Assembly: GCF_017352215.1 (NCBI RefSeq)
Contig: NZ_CP071444.1
Span: 1,178,001 to 1,242,000, forward strand
DNA length: 64,000 nt
Direction: 5' to 3'
Source of the DNA: Alkalibacter rhizosphaerae
Lineage (GTDB): Bacteria > Bacillota > Clostridia > Eubacteriales > Alkalibacteraceae
Positions within the stretch are counted from its first letter, which is position 1. Each line of letters begins with the position of its first letter. A program made the position numbers and the translations under genes. Positions 16,222 through 25,957 of this stretch are shown piece by piece. The notes below the pieces were generated by a model. That model worked only from the letters and a program-made list of their open reading frames with translations, had not been told where the DNA came from and did no database searches.

Positions 16222-16656
16222 CTATTCGTTTCGAATTTTCTGGATCAGCAACGTGGTGGAGATCTCCTTGGTATAGGGTAAAAAAATCATGTCGGAATGT
16301 ACGGTCTTCAAATCTGCTTCCGTCTTTATGTATCGCGGATGGCCCTTCCAGTCGTCCCCTTGAAAAAGCGCATCAAAATGAAGTGTTTTCCAGGCCTCCA
16401 GCTTGTCCAGATTTGTTTGCGCAATGGCCTCATCCACATATTTGATGGATCCGATGATCTCCAATCGCTGTTCAAAGGATATGACCGGAACCTTGCCCTT
16501 GTACTCCTTTACCAGCTCGTCCGTATTCACTCCGACGATCAGGTGATCACACAATGCTTTTGCATTTTTGATCAGATTCAAGTGTCCAATATGAAACAAA
16601 TCAAAAACACCGGTAGTGTATCCAACATGATACCTAGATCTTTCCACTTTGATCAT
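16222..16656 (-). CDS. Glycerol-3-phosphate cytidylyltransferase-like protein (TagD family), copy 2
   Basis: A 144-residue nucleotidyltransferase. GYTTGVFDLFHIGHLNLI holds the HxGH catalytic motif, and SFEQRLEIIGSIKYVDE is typical of TagD. The second signature, RTEGISTT in TagD, is changed to YTKEISTT. ATG 16656 overlaps the stop of the upstream deacetylase-like gene by ATGA; a longer frame to 16872 is only overlap. The product is expected to be a CDP-alditol or similar, feeding the following LicD. The altered signature leaves open a substrate other than glycerol 3-phosphate. Confidence 0.85.
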   Translation of the reverse strand: MIKVERSRYHVGYTTGVFDLFHIGHLNLIKNAKALCDHLIVGVNTDELVKEYKGKVPVISFEQRLEIIGSIKYVDEAIAQTNLDKLEAWKTLHFDALFQGDDWKGHPRYIKTEADLKTVHSDMIFLPYTKEISTTLLIQKIRNE

Positions 16657-17807
16657 CCCTTCATTTCCCCGCCCAATTCTACGGAGTGATAAAATTCCAG
16701 ATCCGGCCACTTTTTCATTGCCCGGGAAATAAGTTGGTGCAAAAATTCCAAGTTCCTCTTTCGGTTTCTTTCGTCGATAAAACCGATGTAATTCAACCGG
16801 TGGGTCCCGATGATGGCCGGCCGCTTCCAATGAAATGCACTTTCCATATCCGACAGGCAACTTTCCACCCAATCAATATCCTCTCTCCAGGACGGTTCAA
16901 ACTTGCAATTACGGATGAGATAATACTGGCCAAGGTCGTTTTTCTCCCCCATATGGTGGACCTGACGATGCAACCCGCCAGTCCCGACCCGTCTGCCGGG
17001 TTTGAGCTGGATCCGGCCTCCCTGGATGTATTCGATCCCTGTATCGTAAAAGATCCGCTCCAACTCTTCATCCCAGATATAACAGGACGGTATCAGGGAT
17101 CTGGAAGGATACCCAAATATCTCTTGAAAAAGTTTTGCTCCTTCCTCTACGATCATTTTTAAAGAGGCAAGCTCTTCTTTGGAATCGTAGTTGAAACTGT
17201 CCATATAGGCGTAACGGTTGGTAGGGGTGACGGATGCGCCGACGGAGATCATCCGGTGATCAAAAGCCAGGCGAACATCTTCTTTTCCATTAGAAAGATC
17301 ATTCATCCATCGATGTACGTTTATATGTTCCCGGCAATGGAGTTGGGGGTAAAAGACGCCTTTTTTCACGCCTTCCTTCCACCGAAGAAAGCTTCCTTCA
17401 TGCTCCGGGTATCTCCTGTAGGTTTCCGGAAAGGATTCATAATAATAGTCTTTAAAGCCATTTGCCTCGATCTTTTCAAAATCCGGATTGGCCACCGCAA
17501 CGTTCATGGTCATGACGGCAGGATGGCCCCTGCGGTCCGAAAATTCCGTCATCAGATCCATAAGACATTGGATATCCTTTTCGCTTTCCAAAGCATCCCA
17601 CCGGGTGAAAGGATCCGTCCCTGCCGGATCACCCAGATCCGTCAACTTTTGAAGCACTTCCTTCGAAGGCGTTCGAATGCTTCCCCAATCATCCGATTCC
17701 ATGACCAAAATCTTTTTCATGCTCTCCCAACCTCGTCGGTTGGTGGCTTCCCGTATTCGATCACGCTTGATTTTTTTGAGGATCCCCAATCCGGGCATTT
17801 CTTTCAT
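16653..17807 (-). CDS. Polysaccharide deacetylase-like protein of glycan gene clusters
   Basis: A 384-residue protein of the large family found in surface polysaccharide loci, beginning after a basic N-terminal segment with KKILVMESDDWGSIRTPS. The Asp pair and the HCREHINVHRW motif resemble the metal site of NodB-like deacetylases, and GTHRLNYIGFI lies near the C-terminus. It may deacetylate an amino sugar in the repeat unit. Start 17807 is chosen because relatives carry a basic N-terminal extension, although it overlaps the polymerase gene by 47 bases; ATG 17720 with GGGAG before it is the alternative. Confidence 0.72.
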   Translation of the reverse strand: MKEMPGLGILKKIKRDRIREATNRRGWESMKKILVMESDDWGSIRTPSKEVLQKLTDLGDPAGTDPFTRWDALESEKDIQCLMDLMTEFSDRRGHPAVMTMNVAVANPDFEKIEANGFKDYYYESFPETYRRYPEHEGSFLRWKEGVKKGVFYPQLHCREHINVHRWMNDLSNGKEDVRLAFDHRMISVGASVTPTNRYAYMDSFNYDSKEELASLKMIVEEGAKLFQEIFGYPSRSLIPSCYIWDEELERIFYDTGIEYIQGGRIQLKPGRRVGTGGLHRQVHHMGEKNDLGQYYLIRNCKFEPSWREDIDWVESCLSDMESAFHWKRPAIIGTHRLNYIGFIDERNRKRNLEFLHQLISRAMKKWPDLEFYHSVELGGEMKG

Positions 17808-19200
17808 GGTACACTACACCTTCTTCCAGGGATCGCTCCCACAAGTAACGTTTCAAAAGCATCCACATGATTGGAAAGTAAAAAAACTCTCGAAAAAACA
17901 GGACGTCCAAACCAAACCAGGGCATGATGACAGCCACTGCAAAGATGGCCATGGCTCCCCAGTTTGACAATCCAATGGACGACTTCTCTGCGAATGCTCC
18001 ATAAATGCTTTTCCACCATGCCAGAAGCAGCGCGAAACCGATGATGCCGACCTGGTATACGGTTTGGATCAGCGTCATGTGTGCATTGTTGGTATGGAGC
18101 AGGATCTGCAGCTGGTCCTGGGAAAGTCCGATACCGACGACCAGTTTATCCACATGTTCCAGCATGTATCCCCAATAGACCTGCCATAAGCCCAACCGAC
18201 CTGTGGTTAAGGATACTGCATCTTCCACTTTTCCAAACCGCAATAGGTAGAATCGAATCTGCTCCTCGAACACATTGTTTTTAACGACCCAAAATACAGC
18301 GAGCCCCATCAACAATAGAATGTAAAACTTGTAGAGGACCGACTTCTTTCCCAAAAGAAGGTGAACCCCCCAAAAGAACAACACCAGGATGCCGCTCAGC
18401 AAAAATGCTTTTGATACAGCCTGCACTGCAAAATACAACAAACCTCCTACAAAGAGGATCCCCAGTAGGGCCATTCTCCTTCTGTTCGCATGCAAAATCA
18501 GAATCAACCATCCGGCGATGGCCACCAGCATCTGGGCCGAGAAATAGTTGGGATCGCTGTAAAAAGCACTCCAGCGAAGTCCGACGATCATCTCTTCGTT
18601 GATGTCCATGAATTGCTGGACCCCTGGGTTGTTCAAATACACCATGGACGAGATGCAGGCGGAAAGATTGCCCAGGGTTAGAAAAAGCAAGAGGCGGTCA
18701 AAAGTAAGCTTTTCTCCGACTCGTTCCAGATAGATGGGGACGAACAGGATCATGGCCACAAAAAAGATATACTGGGGGTTGATGGCCAGTCGGTTATAAA
18801 ACTTCACCATCATGGTGTAGGTCAGAAAAAGGATGGAGAGTGCAAAATAGGGTTTTCTCAGATCTCCGCCTTCTTTCAACCACCGGATCAACAGTAGGAC
18901 CAAAAACAACAGAAGTCCGATGGAATGAAAGGAGCTGGTTGTCGGGTGGGTCCTCAACAGGGAGGACCAGGGCAAATAGAAGATCATGAGCGGAAGGAAG
19001 TATTCCTCCGGAAACATCAGGACGATCCACAAGAACATGAGGATCGACAAGAGCACCAGGACTGTGTTGCCGGTGGCATGGCCCATGGAAAGCAATGTCA
19101 CATTGATCAGAGACAAGCCTATGAGAATGGCACTCGTTCTTTTTCTATTTGGATCTTTATCATTTTGCGTTTTTTCCTTGTGACCTGCTCCACTGTTCAT
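17761..19200 (-). CDS. O-antigen polymerase/ligase-like membrane protein (Wzy)
   Basis: A 479-residue protein with about 11-12 transmembrane helices and a larger outside loop (about residues 320-375) containing LTTGRLGLWQVYWGYM and GIGLSQDQ, followed by NNAHMTLIQTVYQVGIIG. That pattern of GR...W, then H...L...G is typical of the O-antigen ligase/polymerase (Wzy_C) superfamily. With the flippase and Wzz-like gene it completes a Wzy-dependent polymerisation set. Its start overlaps the 3' end of the broken glycosyltransferase gene by about 40 bases. Confidence 0.85.
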   Translation of the reverse strand: MNSGAGHKEKTQNDKDPNRKRTSAILIGLSLINVTLLSMGHATGNTVLVLLSILMFLWIVLMFPEEYFLPLMIFYLPWSSLLRTHPTTSSFHSIGLLLFLVLLLIRWLKEGGDLRKPYFALSILFLTYTMMVKFYNRLAINPQYIFFVAMILFVPIYLERVGEKLTFDRLLLFLTLGNLSACISSMVYLNNPGVQQFMDINEEMIVGLRWSAFYSDPNYFSAQMLVAIAGWLILILHANRRRMALLGILFVGGLLYFAVQAVSKAFLLSGILVLFFWGVHLLLGKKSVLYKFYILLLMGLAVFWVVKNNVFEEQIRFYLLRFGKVEDAVSLTTGRLGLWQVYWGYMLEHVDKLVVGIGLSQDQLQILLHTNNAHMTLIQTVYQVGIIGFALLLAWWKSIYGAFAEKSSIGLSNWGAMAIFAVAVIMPWFGLDVLFFREFFYFPIMWMLLKRYLWERSLEEGVVYHERNARIGDPQKNQA

Positions 19201-19980
19201 AGCTTAACCCCTTGTCAAAAGATTGGATCCCTGCAACCTGCAACCTCCATGCCAGATACTTGCTCACCGTGGATTTTTTGGAAAACTTCCAGACGAAATA
19301 CCACACCAGCCAGTGCTTCCCCAAAGGGAATGCCGTTTGGAGCCAGGCCCCGTTGTCGAAAAAGTATCGTTCATCATATCCTCGAAACCAGGTGGAATCG
19401 TCCTTGTTCACGTATGCGATGGTGAAAGGGTAGGAATATACCTTCATCCCCTTTTTTAATGCCTCCCGTAAAAACAGGTTGTCCTCTCCTGCACAATATT
19501 TGGATCCTCCCCAAAGATCTGGGTGAAGGACAGGTTCTTCCGAAGAAGACTATCCCGCTTCACAACAAAACTGACGGTCCCATACCTCATGAAATTCCAC
19601 AGATGGACCCGCTTTGCTTTCTCTATGGGTGCCATTTTCCGGGAAGAGTCGGTGTCGTAGCGAAAAACGATCATGTCTGCATCGGGGAGTTTTTGAAACG
19701 CTTCCACCACGCCCTTGTCATAACCGTCCAGGTACACCATGTCGTCATCTGCAAACATGAGGATGTCGCCGCTGGAATGAAGAATGGCCATGTTTCGATT
19801 GTTGCCGACACCCCGGTATGGTGTAGTGATCATCTTGACCCGATGCCCGTCGATGATCGATTCCTCATAGTTCTGTCCTTCAGCCTGATTGGCGAAGACT
19901 GCGTCTGTCTGGATGTTCATCTCCTTAAATTTTTTAAGATCTTTCTGGTGCATGGTGACGCACAACACTTCAACTTTCAT
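19160..19980 (-). pseudogene. Family 2 glycosyltransferase, single frameshift
   Basis: The N-terminal 160 residues (from ATG 19980) are a GT2-like domain with VGNNRNMAI and the metal-binding FADDDMVY. The frame then goes out at a G4 run (19509-19512) and stops. Reading one extra G restores IFGGGSKYCAGEDNLFLREALKKG and runs into the frame starting at 19447, which ends at 19160. The missing base is directly visible; whether it is a mutation, a phase-variable state or a sequencing error cannot be told. The intact protein would have about 273 residues. Confidence 0.85.
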
Positions 19981-21013
19981 GCTCCACCTCCGTGCAGTCC
20001 CGATCTTTGAATATCTTTTGGAAGATCCCTTTAAGCTTCCTTCCTCGCCAATACATCCATTTTGCCAAGTTCCGCATGGTGATCAGGAAGGGGTACTTGC
20101 CGGCCATGATCCTAAGGTATTCCACATTCTCCGGATTCCATTTGTATTTATAGTCTGTGACTCCGGAAAAATCATAGAGCCTTCGACCATGGCTTCTACA
20201 GTATCGCATTCCGTACCAGAATAGATATTCGTTTGGCCGATACCACAGGTATTCTTGCCGGCTGGCGATGCACCAGCCAAAGCATCCCTTGTTCATGCCG
20301 CATCCGATGTAGGTTCCGATGGGCACTCCTTCCGGGTCTCTCGCAGTGACACATACGATGTGGTCCGTTTTGCCTACGTGTTTGAGCAGAAGCTGGATCT
20401 TTCGCAAGGTAAAAGTGGGCGCCAAGTGCTGTTTGGCAAAGACCTCGCACACCTGGGCATAGATCTCCCGCGCAAAGGCGTCGTCCGGTTCGGAAACTTC
20501 AGCCGTGGCCCCCCTGTTTTCAAATTGCCGGATCATCTGACGGCAGTTTCTTTTGATGTGTCCCAGGATTTCTTCGTCGGATCGATCAATGGAAAGCACC
20601 AAAGAATCCACGACCTGGGTCTCATAGGGGATGTCGTCCTGATCCGCCGGACCAAGGTTTCTGTCCACGATCTCCACATACACACATCCTGTGGTCTTGA
20701 ATATATATTGTATGGTAGGTTGGACCAGGTCTTTGATGATTTTTACGTCAAAGACATCGAAGGACATGAAACGGGTGCTCCACCCTTTAAACGGACTTCC
20801 AAAGATTTTGAACCCATATTTTTTTATGATCAGTCCGGTAAAGTATCCCAGGAGTTCTCCATCTTTGGTGATCCGAAGCAGGACGATCTCGCCATGATTG
20901 TCTTCCTCCAAAAAACGAAGCCATTCCACGGAAGTGAACACGCTTTTCGACTCAAAACCATAGTATTCATTCAAATCCACGTTATCCAGTTCAATGCGTT
21001 CAAATTCCAACAT
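19970..21013 (-). CDS. FemAB/GNAT-type acyl- or aminoacyltransferase
   Basis: A 347-residue protein with a two-domain GNAT fold of the FemAB/CelD kind: TSVEWLRFLEEDNHGEIVLLR at the start, IKRNCRQMIRQFENRGATAEV in the middle, and a C-terminal core ending RRLYDFSGVTDYKYKWNPENV, typical of proteins annotated as peptidoglycan bridge-forming or GNAT proteins in exopolysaccharide clusters. It may add an amino acid or acyl group to a sugar of the repeat unit. It overlaps the following GT2 gene by 11 bases. Confidence 0.75.
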   Translation of the reverse strand: MLEFERIELDNVDLNEYYGFESKSVFTSVEWLRFLEEDNHGEIVLLRITKDGELLGYFTGLIIKKYGFKIFGSPFKGWSTRFMSFDVFDVKIIKDLVQPTIQYIFKTTGCVYVEIVDRNLGPADQDDIPYETQVVDSLVLSIDRSDEEILGHIKRNCRQMIRQFENRGATAEVSEPDDAFAREIYAQVCEVFAKQHLAPTFTLRKIQLLLKHVGKTDHIVCVTARDPEGVPIGTYIGCGMNKGCFGWCIASRQEYLWYRPNEYLFWYGMRYCRSHGRRLYDFSGVTDYKYKWNPENVEYLRIMAGKYPFLITMRNLAKWMYWRGRKLKGIFQKIFKDRDCTEVEHES

Positions 21014-21014
21014 G

Positions 21015-21950
21015 TCATACCCTCCAGAAGACCTTTCTAAAAACCCGTTGGGACAACCACTTCATGTCCAGTTCCAGTTTGTTTTGCCAGTTCAGATAAT
21101 GGTCACCCTTCTTTTGCCCTTTCATGTAGTCCAATATCCGACAGGCAGGCACGAACCATCCGTTCAATGATGAAAGGTATTCGATCCGCTCCCGGAAAAC
21201 CGGATCTAGTCCATTCTCCGTAACAAAACCATACCCAAAGTGGGTGTAAACAATGGCGCAACCATGAGCTCTCACCAATTGATCCACTTTGTCCGGATGC
21301 AGCAGACGATTGAAGCTTTCACGATCGTATCCATCGGAAGAACTGAACCAATAGTTGGAGCAAAGATCCTTATTCCGCTCCCTGTATGGGAAAAAAGGGT
21401 CCTGCCTCATTGTGTCCAAACCGGTAAATACATGATTCCTTATGTAGTCCACGTGTTCTTTGGCGTAGTCTCCCCAGAAATACAAGCTCTCCGGATCATT
21501 TCCCAAAGACGGTACCAACTTTTCCCTTTGGATCCGTTTCATCAGCCAAAAGATTTCTGCAACAGGACTGTTGAACCGCTTAGTACCCCAGTACAAATTC
21601 TCTTTGTTGAATGCATGGTTGATAAAGATCCTGGGTTGCTCTCCCACCAGATTTTCGATGATTTGAAAAGATCGGAGGATCTCCTCCCTGGTGAAATCTC
21701 CGCTGCCCGGCCCATGGGATGCAATCTCGAATCCTTTCCGGTGCAGTTCTACAATAAATGATGCATACGACTTTTCGTTCAGACTTGCTCCTTCGAAACC
21801 GTCTCTGCCCGGATAAGCCCACACGGTCTTTGTCGTCCGAAAGTCTTTTTTACAGAGCAGGTCATACACTGGTTTTGTGTTTTCCAGGGTCCCTGCATCC
21901 GTATCGTCGATTATGGTGAACGCAAAATCTTTTCCCGATGGCCAATCCAT
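21015..21950 (-). CDS. NodB-like polysaccharide deacetylase family protein
   Basis: A 311-residue protein starting FAFTIIDDTDAGT (catalytic and metal Asp pair), with GFEIASHGPGSGDFTREEI corresponding to the H-x-G/H metal site region and IVYTHFGYG near the end. No signal peptide is visible, so it probably acts inside the cell on lipid-linked precursors. GGGGGAATATCC precedes ATG 21950. It is one of three deacetylase-type proteins in the locus. The substrate is unknown. Confidence 0.72.
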   Translation of the reverse strand: MDWPSGKDFAFTIIDDTDAGTLENTKPVYDLLCKKDFRTTKTVWAYPGRDGFEGASLNEKSYASFIVELHRKGFEIASHGPGSGDFTREEILRSFQIIENLVGEQPRIFINHAFNKENLYWGTKRFNSPVAEIFWLMKRIQREKLVPSLGNDPESLYFWGDYAKEHVDYIRNHVFTGLDTMRQDPFFPYRERNKDLCSNYWFSSSDGYDRESFNRLLHPDKVDQLVRAHGCAIVYTHFGYGFVTENGLDPVFRERIEYLSSLNGWFVPACRILDYMKGQKKGDHYLNWQNKLELDMKWLSQRVFRKVFWRV

Positions 21951-21978
21951 GGATATTCCCCCAGTCCACAAGACCCAT

Positions 21979-23161
21979 TCACGTGATCAGTTCTTCAAAA
22001 TGCCGAAGGGCATCGTCATTGGAATAGTTCTGCTTTCGAAGAAAATCCCGACATTCCTGCAACGTTTGCAGGTTCAATAAAATCTTTCGAAGGTCTTGAT
22101 AAATTCCTTCTTCGTTGTTGGGGCAAACAAATCCCTCTTTTCCTTCGATAATCATTTCCTTTGCGGAAATGGTATCGGTGCTGAGAACAGGCACTCCCAG
22201 TGATTTAGCTTCCATAATGACCATGGGTGCCGCCTCGTGAATGGATGGTAGCAAGAGCAGGTCTGCGTTTTTCAAAAATCGATACGGGTTATTCTGATCG
22301 CCGTAGAAGCGGATCCGGTCCTCCAGCCCCCGCCTGTGGACCTCTTCTTTTATGCTCGATTCCAGCGCGCCGCCCCCACCAGATGCCATTGGATTTGTTC
22401 TCCATCTTGAATCAAGCGATCCATTGCCGTCACTCCGCGGAGGATCCCCTTGCCTGCGTCCATTCTGGCAATGGTCACAACATTGAATGCCTCTTTCAAA
22501 TAAATGATAGGGTCTTCTTCCGCCTTTCGGCGATATTCCGGAATATTATGGCAGTTGGGTACGATACTGGTCCTACCTTCCAAGTCGGGCATGGCCGCCA
22601 AGAAACTTCTTTTGCAGCCTTCCGAGACCACGGCGATTCGATCGAATCGATCCATCAACTTGCGCGAGTATTTTGTATTGCTGCCGCAAGCCAAAAAGTC
22701 ACAATGGAGAAAAGTGATCTTTCTAGTTGCCTGAACACGACGAAGGACAAAATCGTTGCACCCACCGTAAAGGAGATGGCCTTCCACGTTGTGTAAAAAA
22801 CTGATCCCAGCATCATAACCGGAGAGCATCGGGTGAGAGTGGACCAAAAACCGAATGGGCCAGTGGTTGTTGAAAAATTTGGTATACATGGACAATACTC
22901 CCCGCAGACCATAGTAGATCCATCCCATGGATCTTGCCTCTTTTTGGGATAACCCAAGAAGCCGCAACAATCCACCCGCCTCCAGAACAGTAACATGCTC
23001 CGGAATTTGGTCGATATAATCTCCCTTCAAGCTGAACAGAAAGAGGGTGATGTCTGCGCGTCCTTCCAATTCCACCAGGAGGTTGATCAAAGCTCGTTGT
23101 ACCCCCCCAGATCCATGTTGTTGTTGACGATCAACAATCGCTTTTTTCGATCCGATTCCAC
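21979..23161 (-). pseudogene. Family 4 glycosyltransferase with two single-base frameshifts
   Basis: Three frames must be joined to give one protein. From GTG 23161 the reading gives RLLIVNNNMDLGG and fails in a G7 run (23102-23108). One more G gives LGGVQRALINLLVELEG, which continues to about 22380. There a G5 run before GCGGCGCGC is again one base short; adding it gives HLVGGGALESSIKEE and leads into the C-terminal half, with the GT-B donor-site motif LPSIHEAAPMVIMEAKSLGVPVLS. It would be a retaining GT4 enzyme of about 394 residues. Both lesions lack one G. Confidence 0.85.
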
Positions 23162-23164
23162 GAT

Positions 23165-23932
23165 CTACAATTCCTTTCTAATAGGTCGATACTTCACCAC
23201 GCTGTAATAGGCGTAATTCATAAAATAATACAAGCCCCGGATCCTTCCCATTTTCAAAAAATCCCGATAGATCTTCCAACGATGTCTGGCACAGGTCCAT
23301 TTGTTCCCGGATCTGCTTCCCTTCATGATGGTGATCTCCGCCAATTCTTCCGGTACACCGCAGGCACGTTTACATTCCTGAAGCATGCTGATCCAGGCTA
23401 CCAAATCTTCGTGATAATAGCTTTTATCAAAAGGATGACTCCGAAACAGCGTCGTTTCTCCGACTACTGTGGAACAACTGATCACATTTCGCTTCAACAG
23501 ACGTTGCAGATCCACCGATGCAGGTACGTGAAAAGTATCCCCGATCCTGTTTCCATCCTTGTCAAAAAACCCGTACCCGCAGTAGGAAATTCGACATCCG
23601 GTCTCCTTGATCTGTGCCATCTGCCGCTGCAGCTTGTCCTTGACCCACACATCGTCGCTGTCCAGCAATGCGACATATTTCCCCTCCGCCAGACAGATCC
23701 CCCGATTGCGAGTCTCCGCAACACCTGCATTCGTTTTGTTCCGGTACGTGCGGATCCGGGGATCTTGCCGTGCCACCTCCTGGATCTTATTCCAGCTTTG
23801 GTCCGTGGATGCATCATCGATAACGATGACTTCGATATCCTTAAACGTTTGGTTGAGGATGGATCGCAAGGTTCTTTCAATGTATTCTTCCCGATTGTAT
23901 ACGGGTATGACGACAGAACATTGGGGCGACAT
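23165..23932 (-). CDS. Family 2 glycosyltransferase
   Basis: A 255-residue inverting GT-A enzyme: SVVIPVYNREEYIERTLRSI at the N-terminus, VIDDASTDQS, and the metal-binding LLDSDDVWV near residue 95. GGAGG stands eight bases before ATG 23932; the upstream ATG at 23950 overlaps that site and is rejected. It probably transfers the second or third sugar of the repeat unit. It lies 35 bases downstream of the sugar-phosphate transferase gene. Confidence 0.9.
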   Translation of the reverse strand: MSPQCSVVIPVYNREEYIERTLRSILNQTFKDIEVIVIDDASTDQSWNKIQEVARQDPRIRTYRNKTNAGVAETRNRGICLAEGKYVALLDSDDVWVKDKLQRQMAQIKETGCRISYCGYGFFDKDGNRIGDTFHVPASVDLQRLLKRNVISCSTVVGETTLFRSHPFDKSYYHEDLVAWISMLQECKRACGVPEELAEITIMKGSRSGNKWTCARHRWKIYRDFLKMGRIRGLYYFMNYAYYSVVKYRPIRKEL

Positions 23933-23967
23933 CCGGCTTCCCTCCTTCATGGAAAATCCTTGTGACG

Positions 23968-25824
23968 CTAATTTTCAAAGGCCAATGCTTTCAATCCTTC
24001 CAACTCCGCATCGTTGAAATTTTCCCTCATGATATCCTGGATGATTTTGATCTCCTGCAACGTGTACCCGCCTTGATGAAGTCTCTCCACCAGCAGGAGT
24101 TCCTTTCTGGAGAGATTGGAAAGGAGCAGGAAGACGGAATGGATCTTGCTCTTGCTGTCCATGTTATCCACTTTCTTGCTGATATCCAGAGCACTCAACA
24201 TCACCGACTCATTCAAGGAAGCAGTCGGTATATCCTCCTCTTCGATAACCAATATTTCCTCCCCCATCTCCTCGTTGATGGGTATTTCTACGGACATGGC
24301 TTCCATCACAGAAATGGTCAATACTGTATAGCGAAGAAGTGTTCCGGCGACGACCACAACCAGGCAGGAGATCCAAATGGCCACTACTTTCTTCCTGCTG
24401 TAGGGTTTACACGTCCGTTTCCGGGACCTGGTATTCTTCAAGGATGCAGCCAACTCCGCGACCTCCACCGGCCTCGGCTCCTCTTCCGTTTTTGATACGC
24501 CTTGTGCCTGTTCTTTGGAAAACAGCACACCCACGGTTTTGATCAGAATGCCAAGATCGAATCCCGGAGAATACTTCTTGATGTACATCAAGTCGAATTT
24601 CAATTTGTTCTGGGGTGTTGTTGTGTAATTGGACAACACCTGGGCCAATCCGGTGATCCCTGGTTTCACCGCGAATCGATGGACGTATTCCGGATATCGA
24701 TGGAGATATTCCGTCACAAAAACCGGTCGTTCCGGTCTGGGACCCACAATGCTCATGTGCCCCAGGAATACGTTGAAAAATTGCGGAAACTCATCGATCC
24801 TGGTTTTCCGGATCCACTTTCCGACCTTGGTGATCCGTGGATCGTCCTTTTCCGCCAGTACTTCTCCCGTCCATTTTTCAGCATCGGGCACCATGCTCCT
24901 AAGCTTGATCATTGAAAAGGGTATTTGATCACGGCCACAGCGCGCTTGGACATAAAAAACCGGCCCCTTGTCTTCCCTTTTGATCAAGATCCCAACAACC
25001 AACAGGATCGGGGCGACTAGAATGATTCCGATCAAAGACAAGAAGATATCCAAGCATCTTTTAACAATGATCTGGGCTTCCGTCAACCGGTACCCCTCGA
25101 TGGCAAAAAGGGGTACGTCGCTGATCTGTGTCAAGACCGCATCTCGCATGGTGATCTCATGGCTTTCCGGCACCAGAAACATCTGAATGTCATGCAACTC
25201 ACAGTAGGATATGATCTGTTCCTTCAACGACAGGTCGGACGTGATCAACAGATAGACATAATCCGCCTTGTCGACATAGAAATACAGACGACGATCTTTT
25301 CCCGATACGAAGAGCACTCGCCCCAAGGTCTGTTTTCGGACCGCCTCCAACAACATGTTTCTATCTGCTTCTTCTCCGATGACGATGGACAACTGCCTTT
25401 GAAAAACATGCTCTTTCAGGCGATTGGAAAAAACTTTCACCGACAGGAGGGACATGACTTGAAAACCGCCGATGATCAGAAAGTAATATGGAGTCACTTC
25501 GTCGCTGTTGCTGAAATACAACAATACGATCATGGCTACATTGACCATGAAAACGACCTCTACCGATTTGCTGATGCTCTTTAAAAAAGAAGTGTCAAAA
25601 AAATTGAAATATTTTCTTGCAGATAAAAGGATCATCTCCAAGGATGCGGCAATGAGCCAATACAATCTACAGCGATAATAACCGAATGGATGTTCCACAT
25701 TGTAGACCAACCTATTAGCGGCATGCATGGAAACGTACATCAACAAAATGATCAATACCGCTTCCAAGATTTGGATCAGCAGTACAAACTTGTACTTGTT
25801 TTCTAAAACATATTTGCCATACAT
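23968..25824 (-). CDS. Initiating undecaprenyl-phosphate sugar-phosphate transferase with an extra C-terminal membrane domain
   Basis: A 618-residue protein. The first 245 residues have four transmembrane helices and a nucleotide-sugar-epimerase-like segment. Residues 255-455 are the bacterial sugar transferase domain: KRCLDIFLSLIGIILVAPI, KGPVFYVQARCGRD, KLRSM, RKTRIDEFPQFFNV and GPRPERP. This would start the glycan on undecaprenyl phosphate. A further 155 residues follow, with a basic stretch, a transmembrane helix (AIWISCLVVVVAGTLL) and an acidic, helical exterior tail, which is not normal for the family. ATG 25824 is preferred; a TTG at 25842 is less well placed. Confidence 0.9.
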   Translation of the reverse strand: MYGKYVLENKYKFVLLIQILEAVLIILLMYVSMHAANRLVYNVEHPFGYYRCRLYWLIAASLEMILLSARKYFNFFDTSFLKSISKSVEVVFMVNVAMIVLLYFSNSDEVTPYYFLIIGGFQVMSLLSVKVFSNRLKEHVFQRQLSIVIGEEADRNMLLEAVRKQTLGRVLFVSGKDRRLYFYVDKADYVYLLITSDLSLKEQIISYCELHDIQMFLVPESHEITMRDAVLTQISDVPLFAIEGYRLTEAQIIVKRCLDIFLSLIGIILVAPILLVVGILIKREDKGPVFYVQARCGRDQIPFSMIKLRSMVPDAEKWTGEVLAEKDDPRITKVGKWIRKTRIDEFPQFFNVFLGHMSIVGPRPERPVFVTEYLHRYPEYVHRFAVKPGITGLAQVLSNYTTTPQNKLKFDLMYIKKYSPGFDLGILIKTVGVLFSKEQAQGVSKTEEEPRPVEVAELAASLKNTRSRKRTCKPYSRKKVVAIWISCLVVVVAGTLLRYTVLTISVMEAMSVEIPINEEMGEEILVIEEEDIPTASLNESVMLSALDISKKVDNMDSKSKIHSVFLLLSNLSRKELLLVERLHQGGYTLQEIKIIQDIMRENFNDAELEGLKALAFEN

Positions 25825-25957
25825 CTCGTTCACTCTTTCCAAGTCCTGCTTTGGCCGGCGGGACCCTCAATCCACGAAGCATGCTCCTTTCTCTTGTGAT
25901 CCGTTTGGGCTTAGGCCCTGTTTTTGCATGGTGTACCAACAGATCCTGCCCGATCCG

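Noticed and set aside
25843-25957. Possible small gene or missing N-terminal part between the sugar transferase and tagD copy 1
   Set aside because: AAAGGAG followed by ATG opens a frame that runs out of register with the sugar transferase. The transferase already has a complete N-terminus, so no frameshift is needed.
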